Shown here: positions 11,501 through 52,019 of the stretch, in pieces
Position numbering within the stretch: the first letter of the stretch is position 1
How the letters are laid out: every line of letters begins with the position of its first letter
Assembly (NCBI GenBank): GCA_943736015.1
Contig: OX031065.1
Location: 15,591,427 to 15,655,426 of the forward strand
From: Tridacna crocea
Taxonomy: Eukaryota; Mollusca; Bivalvia; Cardiida; Cardiidae
Length of the DNA: 64,000 bases
Direction of reading: 5' to 3'
The notes under the pieces: generated by a model
What the model was told of the DNA's origin: nothing
What the model saw: the letters and a program-made list of their open reading frames with translations, nothing else
Databases searched by the model: none
Program-made: the position numbers and the translations under genes

Positions 11501-14500
11501 TCCATCCATTTTATGACATACCAACAATAGTGTCTGAACAACAGCACTTGCATGGGTATCCAGTAACAGCACTGTAAAATAATGATTAGTTTAATGCTAA
11601 AATTAATATCTTAACAATAACTCTTTACCAAGTTAACCTTTTACCTCACAGTCCTGACTCTTTAACAACTGTAAAGAAGCAAGCCTTTACAAAACATTCT
11701 GGGAAAAGGAGAAAATGCTGGTAACCAGCATTTTCTCCTTTTCCCACAATGTTTTCTGCCCTGCTGGAAACATACTTCAATTTTTGAATTACGTTTATTT
11801 TGTAGTCTGCAAGTGATTTCAATTTGGACCAGTGTAAAATTTTGCTGCTTGGTAAAGGGTTAAAGATTTGTCCAAATTCAAATTTGTTACAGATGACAAA
11901 TTAAATTAGGCTCCAATGATCAAACTTGACCATGCAAGGGAGAAAACATAACAAGAAAAGAAGAATATCCTTTTCCCACAATGCTTTTAACAGGCTTCTT
12001 CATCAGGGTTGTAAAAAGACAGAATTATGTGTAAAAGGTTTACTAAAACAGCCACAGGTCGACAGAAAATGTTATGGGAAATAGAGGAAATTATTGTAAA
12101 CAGTAAAATCTTTTTAACAGTTTAAGTTTTTCAGCATTTTCTTCTTTTCTTACAATGTTTTCAAAAGGCTTCTTTTCCAGGAGTGTCAAGTGGGCATTGT
12201 GTGGTAAAGGGTTAAAACTAGGCACCAATTGACAATTTTTTTACATTTCTAAATTGAAAGAATAATTATGCAAGTGAAAAAATGGAAAGTAATACATATC
12301 AATCAAGTTACCTGGACATGGTAAAAAAAATTGTGGGACAAGGAGAAAATGGTGTCAACCATCATTTTCTCCTTTTCCCACACTGTTTTCAAAAGGCTAT
12401 TCCTTACAGGATGTTAAAACCTGTGGTTGTGTGGTCAAGGGATTATTATGTTAAACACTCTATATTATAGTTCATGTGTCTATTTTTAGAAATGTAATGG
12501 GTAAAGAAATGGCGTAATTTAATCTGGGGGGAATTATTTCCCCGTCACAATGAATATTTTCCTCCTGCCGAAAATCTGTTAACTACTTTTTTTGTTCTTG
12601 TTTTAAAAGTGGCATTTGTTGACAAAATAATCAGAGGAAATACAAGATATGATTTATTTCATCAGCTTGTAGTTAATATGGGGAAATATTTGCCTCAAAC
12701 AGGAAAGGTCCATGAAAATAACTTGTGCCTTATGGCACTCGTTATTTTCCCATACCTTTCCCTTTTTCTGCAAATATTTCCCCCTATTAACAAGCTGATG
12801 AAATAAACTCTATGTAATGCAATATAAGGTATAAACTTACCATTCAGGTGCTGCAGATCAAATATATGTTTCCCTATTTGTTTCAGTTGCTTTCTGAATG
12901 ATTCTGGAACTGCATAATCACTGAATCTCGGTCCCTGTTGCTCTTTTTTTGACCCTGTAAAAATTAACTTTATTATACTGCAAAGAAATTTCTCCTTATC
13001 TGATTGGATAATATGCGCCAACCATATACATGTATATCATGTACACTAGCAAAATCAACGTAACAGCTCTTTCCCTTTCTGGAAAACACTACACTATCAA
13101 CACAACATCCCAAATGACAGCAGCTATTAAGATTAACATCAAGATTATGCACCAAGCTGCATGTTTTAGCACATATTACTAAGGTTTGAGTGACGTCAGT
13201 TCCAAGTGCCATAAGTTTTCACTGAATTGGGACACTCAGAGGAAATTCTACCATCTCAGGGTACTCAATTTTTTAAACCAAAAAAAAGACCCTTCGCCTC
13301 GGGGCGACATGATTCACCATAAACATGAACAAGTTTGCAAGTGTCCTGCAACCTGACTGTACAACTAATACTGTAATACAGTAAATTTGTAGACTTCTCC
13401 AACTTACAGTGTTTCCAGGTTACTAATACAAATGAGCCATGCTCTGGCTAAATGGAGTTTAACCCATTACCACACAATCCCTACTTTTGACGCCCTTGAG
13501 AAAGAAACCTTTTGAAAACACTGTAGGAAGAGGAGAAAATGCTGGTAACCAGCATTTTCTCCTTTTCCCACAGTGTTTTCTATCCTTCCAAGAACAATTT
13601 TCAATTTTTCAGTCACCTTTATTATGTCGTCTGCAAATGCTTTCAATTTGAACCAGCCTAAAATTTTGCCGTGTGGTAAAGAGTTAAAACCGGTCCGATG
13701 AATCACCGAAATACCACAATACACCATTTTTTTTTTTCACTATCAAGTTCAGATTACTGATGAAAGTCAAATTAATTGTCTTTTTTCATAATATTTGACA
13801 CAAAATTTTAACCTTGACAGAACTGAAAACATTTGCAGACGACAATTTCAGTGTGATACAAATGGCGCAAGTTCTCTATGATAGGGTAGAAAATATTGCG
13901 GAAAAAGGAGAAAATGCTGGTAACCAGCATTTTCTCCTTTTCCCACAATATTTTCAAAAGGATTCTTTCCCAGGGTCGTTAATTTTTTTGCTTCTGTCAT
14001 AATGTTTTAAACTTACCGTCAATCAACAATAGTTCACTAAAATATCTCGAAAAACGACAAATATTTCATACAGTTATCAGTAATCTAAACCTGATAGAAA
14101 AAAAAAAATTGGGGTATTTTGGTGTTTCGGTGGTATTTCGGTGATTCGTCGGACCCATTTAACACTGCGTTATACCTGTACCTAGCAAGTCATAACATTA
14201 TCAGAGATCCATAAAATCAATTCTGTCTGACAACTAACTGGACCATATAGTAGAATTGTCCACTGAAACAGAAAATTGACTCATGGCAAACCGTATCAGT
14301 GTAGATCAGCCTGTAAAAAACATTTAGCCCTCTATTCCCAGAGTATGGTTCAAATAAATTTTTAACATGGAACAGTTTTGGTTGGTTTGTCAGTTAACTC
14401 TTTATCAAACAACAGAATTTTGAGCTAGTCCAAATTGAAAGCATTTGCAGATCACAAAATAAATGCAACTCAAAAATTGAAACTTGATTTTGGAACGGTA

Positions 14501-17500
14501 GAAAACATTGTGGAAAAAGGAGAAAATGCTGGTTACCACCAGTATTTTCTCCCTTTCCTACAATGTTTTCAAAAGCTTTCTTTCACAAGGTCATTAAAAT
14601 TCAGGATTGTATGGTAGAGTTAAGATTGCTAAGTTGCTAATTATAGTTTAACAGATTATAGTTTAACTAAAGTCCTATTAGAGGCAACTATTTTTTTCTG
14701 TTTTTTATTTTGTTTTGTGTGTACTCTTACTCACAAAAAGAAAACAAAACATCAACCACCTTTTTCTCTCTTCTTCCCCTCTTCTGAATCTAAATTGTTG
14801 GCTACTCAGTTTGCTAGTACAGATAACTGTTCCCAAAGGCGATGTTACTTTTCGACTGGTCGCCTATGGTGTACAGTAAATATCCAAATATGAAAAAGAT
14901 CACCGGGGCGTCTCATTATTGAGACTACTCAGTTTGCTTGCTTTAGAGAGATAGAAAAGAGAAGTATTTTGTTTGAATTACTAGTGAATATGAGTTATAG
15001 AGTATAAGAATTCAATCAACAACCTTTTATCAAATAATCCCTAAGTTTTCACAACCCTGACCAATAAAGCTCTTGAAAACATTGTGAGAAAAAGGCAAAA
15101 ATGCTGGTAGTGGTAGCAAGCATTTTCTCCTTCGACCACAATTTTTTCGACTCTTCAATAAAAAGACATGATATTACCTTCAATCTGCTGTCTGTAAAAG
15201 ATTAACTCTTTACCAATTGACAAAATTTTGGACTGGACCAAATTCAAAGCATTTGCAGACAACAAATCTAATGTTGCTAAAATGGTGATTTTCCTGTCTG
15301 GTAGGACTAAAAACATTGTGGGAAAAGGAGAAAATGCTGTTTTCCAGCATTTTCTCCTTTTCCCACATTGTTTTCAAAGCCTTTCTTCTATCGGGTCGTT
15401 AAAAATCAGAATTGTGTGATAAAGGGTTAAATCTGGGCTAGTTGAAAATTTGATTTGTCTGATAAAGCTTTTCTTTTTCTCCCTGTACTAGAAACCGAAA
15501 AGCTTCTTCACTGGAAATTTCTAGTAATATGTTTACCTTTTTTCTGCCGACTAATTTTAAATTCTACACTTGTTCCACCAAGAACCTGTAACAAGGCTCT
15601 CACAACATGAGACGAATATGAATCTGTCAAAAATGACCCAATATCTTCTACAATTGCATCAGATAAATGAAAGATCATGTCTTCCAGGGAAGTTGCTCTG
15701 TTTTCAGAATCATTTGTCTGGTCCAGGCAGTCCTCTCCTTTTTCATCCTTAATGTCTTCAGCTTTTGTTACAAATTTTGTAGATCTCAACAAAATACTTT
15801 GTAAAACATGGCTTGCAAATCTGTCTTTTAGCACAGTATTTATATCCGCTTTAAGTGCTTCATAAAGTACATTTAAATTCTCAGCGGTAGCCATTGCGAC
15901 AAACTGTTCAACAATAACGCTTGTTTCTGCACACTGACATATGTGTAGTGCATCTTCTTCCAGCTCAGCAAATACATTTTCAAGGCAGCTCTCTGTAACA
16001 AAATGTAATGACAATTTATCATCATATTGTCTATTAATCCTTTATCACACAAGAACAACTTTGATTCATTACCAAACAACAATATTTCAGGCTTGTCCAA
16101 ATTGAAAGCGTTTGCAGATGGCAAAATAAAAGTGGCTGAAATTTGAAAATTGTTTTGTAAAGGATAGAAAACACTGTGGACAAAGGAGGAAATGCTGGTT
16201 ACCAGCATTTTCTCCTTTTCCCACAATTATTTCTAAAGGCTTCTTTACCAGGGTTGTCAAAGGTAGGGATTGTGTGGAAATGGGTTAAATGACCTTGAAA
16301 AAGAAGGCTTTTGAAAACTTTGTGGGAAAAGGAGAAGATAATAATCAACATTTCTCACAATGTTTTCTACCCTACATAATAATAAATTTCAGATTTTGAA
16401 TCACATTTTTTTGGTCTTCTGTAAATGCTTGCAATTTCGAAAAGTCGAAAATTTTGTTGTTTGGTAAAAGATTAACCAAATGACGAAATCTGAGACTTCC
16501 AACTGCAGACTTTCAATGAGGCTTGAATTACCAGGTTTGGTCATGAAAGCCTAGAGAATATAGTGGGAAAAGGAGAAAATACTGGCAACCAGCATTTTCT
16601 CATTTTACCACAATGTTTTCAAAATGCTTCTTCCTTAGAGTCATTTAAAGTCTGGTTTGTGAGGTAAGGGACTGAAGGCTTACAGCCAAAAACATACAAT
16701 TTAGGAGTAAAATTTAGAAAAATTCAATTCATACCATTTTAAAGTATGAATATTATTATGAGGTCTTACAATGTACCTTAAAGTTCCAGACACTGGTAGG
16801 AAAAAACAAGAGGGCCATGATGGCCCTGAAATCACTCATCTGAGTCTTTTGACCAAACATGGCCCATTTTCAATCTCTTTTGAGATATTATAACAAACAT
16901 TCTACCAAGATTTTCATGAGTTATTGACCCGAAATGACCCACTTTCATACTGGTGTAAGACCAACATTCTGACCAAGTTTCATGAGTATTGCATTTAAAG
17001 TGAGACCTCTAGAAGGTAAACAAGATTTTCGAAGAGTTGACCTAATGACCTAGTTTTTAACCCAACATTACCAATTTTTTAATCTCTTTCAAGATATTAT
17101 AATATAAAGACAAACATTCAACCTTTCAAGAGCTTTGGACTAAAAATATGGATTCTGGAGCATACAGGTTTTTCTAAGATTTGACCTAGTTTTTTATCAG
17201 ACATTACCCTACATCGAACACTTTTGAAATATCACTAAGACAAACATTCTGACCAAGTTTCATGAGTATTGGACTGAAAATGTGGCTCCTAGAGTTTACC
17301 AAAGGTTTTTCTAAGATTTGATCAAGTGACCAAGTTTTTGACCTGACATTACCCATCACCAAAGTCTTTTGAGATATCACTGAAACAAACTTTTTGACCA
17401 AGTTTAATGAGCATCAGACTGAAAATGTGGCCTCTGGAGCATACACAAGGTTTTTCTAATTTTTGACCCAGTGACCTCATTTTTGACCCAAAATGACCCA

Positions 17501-20386
17501 TTTCAAATTCTTCAAGGTATCATCAAGACAAACATTCTGACTAAGTTTCAGGAGTACATAAACAAGTTTTTTTTCTAATATTTGACCTAGTGACCTAGTT
17601 TTTGACCCAACATGACCCATTTTCATTTCAACCAATTTTCAGGAGATTTGGATCGTAAATGTAGCCTCTAGAGAATACACAAGGTTTTTCTAAAATTTGA
17701 CCTGGTGACCTAGTTTTTAACCCAACATGACCTATTCTTTAAGTCGTCCAAGATTTCATAAAGACAAACATACAGTACTGACCAACTTTCGAGAGTTTTG
17801 GACTGAAAATGTGGCCTTGAGAGCATACACAAGATTTTCCTAAGATTTGACCTAGTTACCTAGTTTTTGATCCCACATGGTCCACTTTCGAACTCATTTG
17901 AGATATCATCAGAGTGAACATTCTGACCATCTTTCAAGAGTGTTAGACTGAAAATGTGGCCTCTAGAGGATACACAAAGTTTTTCTAATATTTGATCTTG
18001 TGTTATGTACATACCCATTTATTCCTAGCTTTGTACATGTGTGTATTTATTTTGAATGGTTTTCCCCTGTGGCTATTTTTAGAACTGGATTCTCTTTTGT
18101 GGAATATTGTTCTGGAAGTTTCTGGGTCTTTTTACAATCTGATTACTAGAAATTATGCAACTAATTTTAACATGAATTTTCTGGAAGTTTCTGTGCTATT
18201 ATAAAAGGAAAAGCTCTTTACATCTCAGCGTTCACTAGTTAATACATGATTGCAAGACTAAAGTGGGGATTATTTTGTGTTTGTGTCATATAATTAGTGC
18301 TTGGATTACATTCAGTTAGGATCAGGATCAGACTGGAATTAAAACTGGAATAAATTGTCTTTTGTATTTAACGTCTAAGGTATTGTTTTGTGCTATTGTA
18401 ATATTGTCACTGATTATTTAATTTATTGTTAATAAATTCTGTTAATTGTTATTGTTTGTTGCTGGCTTCTACTTTCTAGTTAAGCCTGGCTCGTAACACC
18501 TTGTGACCTAGATTTTGACCTAACATTAACAATTTTCTAAAGTGTTTGAGATATCATCAAGACAAACATTCTGACCAAGTTTCACAAGAATTGGACCGAA
18601 AATATGGCCACAAGAGCATACACAAGTTTTTTTCTATGATTTGACCTAGTGATCTATTTTCTGACCCAAAATGACCTTTTTTCAAAAATGTCAAAGATTT
18701 TATTGAGAGAAACATTATGACCTAGTTTCATGAGTATTGAATTGAAAATGTTGCCTATAGAGTGTACACAAGGTAAAAGTAGATGACGAAGGATGGACGA
18801 CAAACCCAAAGTACTTTGTGCTGACAGGTGAGCTAAAAACTAGACCTATCACAAGGCAAACAAATACCCCCACAGGCACTTTGTCACCGAGACAGCAAAA
18901 TCAGAGAATGGCAGATATTTACAAAACAAAGATCCGACACCAGTGACCCACACCTTTGATTTGAGTGACCCAAAACCATTAGGGCATTTTCTTTTGCCAT
19001 AAGCAACACTAAGATAGGGTCCAAGGGCTTTCAAGTTAGAGCACTGAAATGAAAAAGTCTACCAATGAATTGACAGAATGGTGGATGAACGGACACACAG
19101 GAAATGGTGAAACCAGTATACCCCCTTCTTCTTTGAAGGAAAGTTGTAAAATTATAGACAGAAGGGAACTATTGAGAATAAACTGAGGTTAAGTACATGC
19201 TCCAGATAGAATTTCACAAAGTCCTTTGATTATGCGCTAATAGTATTCCCTCTAGACTGCCTCTTCATATGCTCGCGGTACTTACGCCTATGCGGCCAAC
19301 ATAAACTACAAAAAACCGAAGGCAAATATTATTATCATGAATTCATTTATCATTTCATTCGGTTTGGTCAAATAAGTCGTCATACAACGGTTTTGAAAGG
19401 GAATTCCAGTCTCTTTCGGCATCTGGACATGTGTACCCAAACAACAGCCATCTTTGATGATGACGTCATGTATTCGCGGTAATTGAGAAAACTTTGTGTA
19501 TGGTGGCCTGAATGTATCATATATTTACTTCAGGGCAGTTCATGTGACTTATTTGTTTACAGTTTTGTGTAGCCGAACCGTATATCGGTCAGAATTCGAT
19601 GGGACTTGTATTTTTTTTTTTTTTTCAGAGGGAAAATGGGGTTTGTAGGTGATAAAGGTACTGAGCATATCAACATTGATTTTTTTATTGTTTAGTTACC
19701 GATAAACGAAACTTTCTTGGGTTTTCTGTTTTCGTTTGACAGTCTCCCGTGATGGCTTTGCATCTATAAACAACCGTTAGGTGCAGCTAGTGTTTGTTTA
19801 TATCGGAAAATACCATTAACGCGAGGATATGACTCCCGCAACCATATGACATTACAGTATACTTCAAGCACAAAATTCTAGGGATAAAATGTGTCTTATA
19901 AGAAAGCATTTACGGTATGAACAACGCAGTTCAACATTCTTACTTTGACATCATATTTCTGATGTTCAGCTTTCATCCAGTTCATCTTTTTCTAGTATGT
20001 CTGTTTGCAGTTCCACTTATATCATGTTCATTTCTATTTCTTTTATACCCTCACCAATGTCTTGTTATTTTACCTTCAGTCTGAAAGTTTGCCTGATCAT
20101 GCAATATTTAAAATGCTCAAACTATGGGCCGAAATTGCTAAGGGCCTATATTGTACGGGCCGAAATTTTTATAGACCTAAATTGTCATTGGCCGAATTTG
20201 TTACGGGCCGAAAGGTCGAGTCACCGATGAAAATCCCTTTCCAAAGACAACAACGACCACTGCACAAGTAGACGTTCAAACTTTATTCTAGCACTTAAAA
20301 AAGTCACCTTTTTCTTCACTCGTTGAAAATCCGACTTGAGCAGCTTCAGCTGCCCTTTTCAAATAATTACTTGTCGCATGTTTCAT
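1977..20386 (-). CDS. NOP9: NOP9 nucleolar Pumilio-repeat protein, 10 coding exons
   Basis: Coding exons in transcript order are 20308-20386, 15537-15992, 12841-12954, 11424-11571, 10287-10476, 9226-9354, 7536-7691, 5300-5533, 4091-4352 and 1977-2554. Every junction is AG/GT with matching phase; the total is 2,346 nt, 781 aa plus stop. Family knowledge: NOP9 is a U-shaped protein of about 11 Pumilio-like repeats that binds pre-18S rRNA/ITS1 in the nucleolus and times 20S/18S maturation of the small subunit. The sequence shows Puf-like helices such as RFASHVLQSILL, SYSSHVVRALLQVLGG, ASAVVQTLLLV, NFVLQSLLGS and SFGSYVLETFF, and the family signature TYEVYYDL. Human NOP9 is about 636 aa; the excess here is a C-terminal RGG tail of about 170 residues. 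The basic N-terminus seen in vertebrates is absent. The gene is head-to-head with AFG3L2. Identity is certain; the last acceptor and the RGG exon junction are less so. Confidence 0.93.
3374..3582. repeat. Family A MITE in NOP9 last intron
   Basis: TTAA at both ends; one hairpin arm is damaged around 3468. The short open frames here are MITE sequence. Confidence 0.85.
3844..4060. repeat. Family A MITE 30 bp from NOP9 exon 9
   Basis: Left TTAA at 3844; the right TIR reads TGGTAAAGAGTTCA, with TTAA mutated to TTCA. It lies just inside the donor of exon 9. Confidence 0.8.
4091..4352 (-). CDS. NOP9: NOP9 coding exon 9, last Pumilio repeats
   Basis: Residues 503-589. GQCIEVACNRIGCQTIQSLW and SDQYGKYVYSTFALQHFKKR correspond to the last family repeats, followed by the Lys-rich stretch that ends most NOP9 proteins. 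Acceptor TTTTTTAACAG, donor GGAAAAG/GTAGGA, leaves in phase 1. Confidence 0.94.
4401..4627. repeat. Family A MITE with variant hairpin (subtype A2)
   Basis: TTAA-bounded, TIR form CCCTCTCCCAAACAA. The hairpin tip is TTGCTCGTAACGAGCAA instead of TGCTGGTAACCAGCA: both arms changed together. Confidence 0.85.
4985..5294. mobile_element. Family A MITE split by a small CAGGG...CCCTG element
   Basis: The MITE hairpin is at 5014-5070 and its right end TGGTAAAGGGTTAA finishes at 5293. Between, 5082-5235 begins CAGGGTTTTCC and ends GGAAAACCCTG, flanked by GGTCT on both sides (5-bp target duplication). Confidence 0.75.
5300..5533 (-). CDS. NOP9: NOP9 coding exon 8, Pumilio repeats
   Basis: Residues 425-502, phase 0/0, beginning TPNVPLDETN. 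Contains GSLLLQEMLRFTG and SCNSFGSYVLETFFQSKTV. Donor GGAAG/GTATAC; an inserted family A MITE starts only seven bases into this intron. Confidence 0.95.
5630..6085. repeat. Two family A MITEs in NOP9 intron 7
   Basis: 5630-5826 has lost most of its left hairpin arm; 5858-6085 is nearly intact with tip TGCTGGTTACCAGCA. Confidence 0.85.
6485..7149. repeat. Cluster of three family A copies
   Basis: 6485-6680 is degenerate. 6692-6950 is TTAA-bounded with one hairpin arm duplicated (GGAGAAGGAGAAAAGCTGG twice, variant). 7018-7149 lacks its left half. Confidence 0.75.
7536..7691 (-). CDS. NOP9: NOP9 coding exon 7
   Basis: Residues 373-424, phase 0/0. SLMSALHCRDPQGRQKKLFP is followed by MRTYEVYYDLPDD, the YEVYY signature of NOP9. 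The longer open frame around it (7260-7928) is extended on both sides by intron, including MITE sequence; only this stretch is exonic. Confidence 0.94.
7733..7958. repeat. Family A MITE beside NOP9 exon 7
   Basis: Left TIR CTTTACCAAACAATTCCTGG, right TTTGGTAATGAGTTA. It lies 42 bp upstream of the exon's acceptor boundary and extends its open reading frame artificially. Confidence 0.85.
8138..8366. repeat. Family A MITE
   Basis: TTAA-bounded, hairpin tip TGCTGGTAATCAGCA (one arm mutated). Confidence 0.85.
8627..9225. other. Degenerate MITE end, then intron without recognised content
   Basis: 8627-8778 is a family A left end with its first 40 bp repeated twice and no hairpin. From about 8780 to NOP9 exon 6 I see no gene or repeat that I recognise, only a short A/T run near 8930. 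Confidence 0.55.
9226..9354 (-). CDS. NOP9: NOP9 coding exon 6
   Basis: Residues 330-372, phase 0 at both ends. FEELEDKFEDVMAYGHYGVI matches the FEEL...GH-GVV stretch of the family. Acceptor TGTTACAG after a (CA)n run, donor AAACAG/GTACTG. Confidence 0.92.
9618..9916. repeat. Family A MITE with tandemly duplicated hairpin
   Basis: TTAA at 9618 and 9913. Two successive hairpins (about 9680-9735 and 9745-9810) lie between one pair of ends, making it about 70 bp longer than usual. Confidence 0.85.
10287..10476 (-). CDS. NOP9: NOP9 coding exon 5, Pumilio repeats
   Basis: Residues 266-329. DKVGSFLVQQIMTLAS and HPKANFVLQSLLGSCSEKEI are two Puf-like repeats. Acceptor ATTGGACAG, donor GAAATA/GTAAGT. 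Confidence 0.93.
10477..11423. other. NOP9 intron 4, nothing recognised
   Basis: No MITE hairpin, TIR or gene was found in this 0.95-kb intron, which makes it one of the few clean stretches of the gene. Confidence 0.5.
11424..11571 (-). CDS. NOP9: NOP9 coding exon 4, Pumilio repeat
   Basis: Residues 217-265. LLLDTHASAVVQTLLLVCHK is a Puf-like helix pair. Acceptor ATTTTACAG, donor ACAAA/GTATGT, leaves in phase 2. Confidence 0.9.
11633..12448. repeat. Run of four family A copies in NOP9 intron 3
   Basis: 11633-11863 is intact; 11864-12042, 12060-12215 and 12230-12448 are progressively degenerate, the last keeping a hairpin with tip GTGTCAACCAT. Confidence 0.8.
12651..12808. repeat. Foldback element close to NOP9 exon 3
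   Basis: Arms of about 40 bp: GATTTATTTCATCAGCTTGT...GGGGAAATATTTGC against its complement at 12768-12808 (GCAAATATTTCCCCC...CAAGCTGATGAAATAAA). Unrelated to family A. Confidence 0.75.
12841..12954 (-). CDS. NOP9: NOP9 coding exon 3
   Basis: Residues 179-216, enters and leaves in phase 1. Contains SDYAVPESFRKQLKQIGKHI, matching the conserved VPE-F linker between repeats. Acceptor TTTTTACAG, donor AATG/GTAAGT. Confidence 0.92.
13459..13687. repeat. Family A TTAA-hairpin MITE, reference copy
   Basis: This copy is the best definition of the family. It runs TTAA to TTAA (229 bp), left end TTAACCCATTACCACACAAT, right end TGGTAAAGAGTTAA, so the termini are inverted repeats of about 14 bp. The centre (about 13515-13575) is a hairpin with arms of about 30 bp whose tip reads TGCTGGTAACCAGCA. 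The right half carries conserved motifs TCGTCTGCAAATGCTTTCAA and AAAATTTTG. No coding capacity. TTAA at both ends and CCC/CCY termini match piggyBac-type elements (inference). Confidence 0.9.
13692..14155. mobile_element. Long-TIR foldback element with a MITE nested inside
   Basis: Left arm starts GGTCCGATGAATCACCGAAA, right arm ends TTTCGGTGATTCGTCGGACC; the similarity extends about 75 bp inward through an A/T run. A truncated family A copy occupies 13800-13982. Confidence 0.8.
14394..14623. repeat. Family A MITE
   Basis: TTAA-bounded; hairpin tip carries a small CACC insertion (TGCTGGTTACCACCAGTA). Confidence 0.85.
15020..15430. repeat. Two family A MITEs sharing a TTAA
   Basis: A degenerate copy 15020-15205 abuts an intact copy 15202-15430 (tip GCTGTTTTCCAGC). 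Confidence 0.85.
15537..15992 (-). CDS. NOP9: NOP9 coding exon 2, N-terminal Pumilio repeats
   Basis: Residues 27-178. Acceptor TTTTGTTACAG, donor AAAAAAG/GTAAAC. It carries the first Puf-like repeats (CAETSVIVEQFVAMA, RFASHVLQSILL, SYSSHVVRALLQVLGGT), with an acidic insert (DIKDEKGEDCLDQTND) between repeats, as in other NOP9 proteins. Confidence 0.95.
16034..16672. repeat. Three end-to-end family A MITEs before NOP9 exon 2
   Basis: Copies 16034-16288, 16288-16475 and 16472-16672 abut through TTAA sites. The first ends 41 bp from the acceptor of exon 2. Confidence 0.8.
16807..18838. repeat. Diverged tandem-repeat array in NOP9 intron 1
   Basis: Units of roughly 120-130 bp with recurring phrases: GACCTAGTGACCTAGTTTTT, GACAAACATTCTGACCAAGT and ACTGAAAATGTGGCCTCTAG. 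It starts with AACAAGAGGGCCATGATGGCC and ends near ACAGGTGAGCTAAAAA. It has no long reading frame. A solo LTR interrupts it at 18001. Confidence 0.8.
18001..18498 (+). mobile_element. Probable solo LTR (498 bp)
   Basis: Begins TGTTATGTACAT and ends CTCGTAACA, i.e. TG...CA with TGTTA/TAACA ends. It interrupts a repeat unit, with TCTTG before and CCTTG after (4 of 5 bases match). Inside are TATAAAA at 18200-18206 and AATAAA at 18349-18354, in the order expected for U3-R-U5. No internal retrotransposon region is present. Superfamily is not determined; Gypsy-type is only a guess. Confidence 0.75.
18839..20307. other. NOP9 intron 1, promoter-proximal part
   Basis: 18839-19140 resembles the edge of a mobile repeat (GAATGGTGGATGAACGGACA). 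The rest is single-copy looking, with a short direct-repeat patch at 20120-20225. A good donor-like GTAAGT (minus strand, near 19287) could end an untranslated exon but has no coding support. Confidence 0.4.
20120..20225. repeat. Short GGGCCGAAATT direct repeats
   Basis: GGGCCGAAATTGCTA, GGGCCTATATTGTA, GGGCCGAAATTTTTA, GACCTAAATTGTC, GGCCGAATTTGTTA and GGGCCGAAAGG follow one another at a spacing of about 22-24 bp, just inside NOP9 intron 1. Confidence 0.65.
20308..20386 (-). CDS. NOP9: NOP9 coding exon 1 (start codon)
   Basis: Encodes residues 1-26, beginning MKHATSNYLKRAAEAAQ and ending TSEEK, then one base of a split codon. ATG is the complement of 20384-20386; an in-frame TGA lies 21 nt upstream, which fixes the start. 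The donor is AAAAAG/GTGACT. Joined to exon 2 it gives EEKESCLENVFAELEEDA, which aligns with the segment after the YFRR motif of other NOP9 proteins. The exon is isolated by a 4.3-kb first intron and is too short for a simple ORF scan. Confidence 0.85.
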
Positions 20387-20767
20387 GTTGATGTTTGTTT
20401 GTTTTCACGTGGTTATGCTGTTGTTGTTGTAAATATTTGTCCGGAAATACATTAGACTATACTTAAATTCGGATTTTTCAAAAAACAATGAAATTAGTTC
20501 GATGTGTTTCTATTTAAGTCTTTTAAACCTTTTAAATGAACTTAATTCCCCAAAAGTGATATTTATGGTCACAGCAATTTGATAATTTGTGATACTGCTA
20601 AACCGCTACTAATTCGAATATTCGTAAATTAAGACATTCAATTTTGTTTTGTAACGGCACTGGAAAATTAAATGATGAAATCAGTACTTTATTCACTTTG
20701 AAGGATTGTCATATCATTGCCTCGTAAAATAATAATGTTGCACACTTATTCTTGTATTTCAAGAAAA
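20387..20767. promoter_or_regulatory. Putative bidirectional promoter between NOP9 and AFG3L2
   Basis: Only 381 bp separate the two divergent start codons. The segment is free of the MITEs found elsewhere. CACGTG (E-box, 20406-20411) and CCGGAA (ETS-type, 20441-20446) lie on the NOP9 side. No convincing TATA box is placed for either gene, as is usual for housekeeping divergent promoters. If AFG3L2 has an untranslated first exon, its promoter could lie elsewhere. Confidence 0.6.
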
Positions 20768-51429
<30,662 letters not shown>

Positions 51430-51599
51430 ACTGTTGAGACTGAAGATAAATCACAAATCTGAACTGTGTGTGAAATCTCCTCTCTCATTTTATCATGTCA
51501 ATTCTGAAAGAATTCAGTTATTGAATCATGAAATCATATAGTGGATCTGTTGCCGCCAGGTTTCGAAAAGATCAAGCCTTTACCATGTGATCCTTTGGC

Positions 51600-52006
51600 T
51601 TTTAAGTCTTTCCCGTACAAAAAAGTTTTAGACTTGTCCAGATTGAAAGCATTTAAGGACTGATTAAGTGTTATCCAAATGTCAAAAGCATGTCTTTGAG
51701 AGGGTAGAAATCATGATGGAAAAAGGCAAATATACTGGTTACCAGTATTTTCTCCATTACCCACAATTTTTACATAAGCCTTTTATCTTAGGTTCATTAA
51801 AACTCAGGATTGTGAGGTAGAGAGTCTATTAACTTAAACAAAAAACCTTTGTTGGAAAAGAAAAAAAAAGCTGGCAACAAGCCTATTCCTATTTTCCACA
51901 GATTGTTCTCTGCCCAGTCCAAAAAGAATTTTGTGATGTGAGCCACTTTTCAGATACAAACGCTTACAACAGGAATGTATCAGAAATTTTGTTGTTCAGG
52001 TTAAAG
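51600..52006. repeat. Degenerate family A copies downstream of AFG3L2
   Basis: 51600-51825 keeps its hairpin (TACTGGTTACCAGTA). 51840-52006 is worn. If the transcript is long, these lie in the AFG3L2 3' UTR. Confidence 0.65.
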
Positions 52007-52019
52007 TCAACAAGCCCAA

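Noticed and set aside
15993..16014. ATG at 16014 as the NOP9 start codon
   Set aside because: It would use bases of the acceptor TTTTGTTACAG, and the upstream exon 20308-20386 joins in phase and supplies the conserved helix.
18849..19034. 61-codon minus-strand ORF as the NOP9 first exon
   Set aside because: Lies in repeat-like DNA, has no NOP9 similarity, and phase does not require it once 20308-20386 is used.
19997..20271. Two overlapping plus-strand ORFs near the promoter
   Set aside because: Low complexity, no homology that I recognise, and they partly cover the GGGCCGAAATT repeats.
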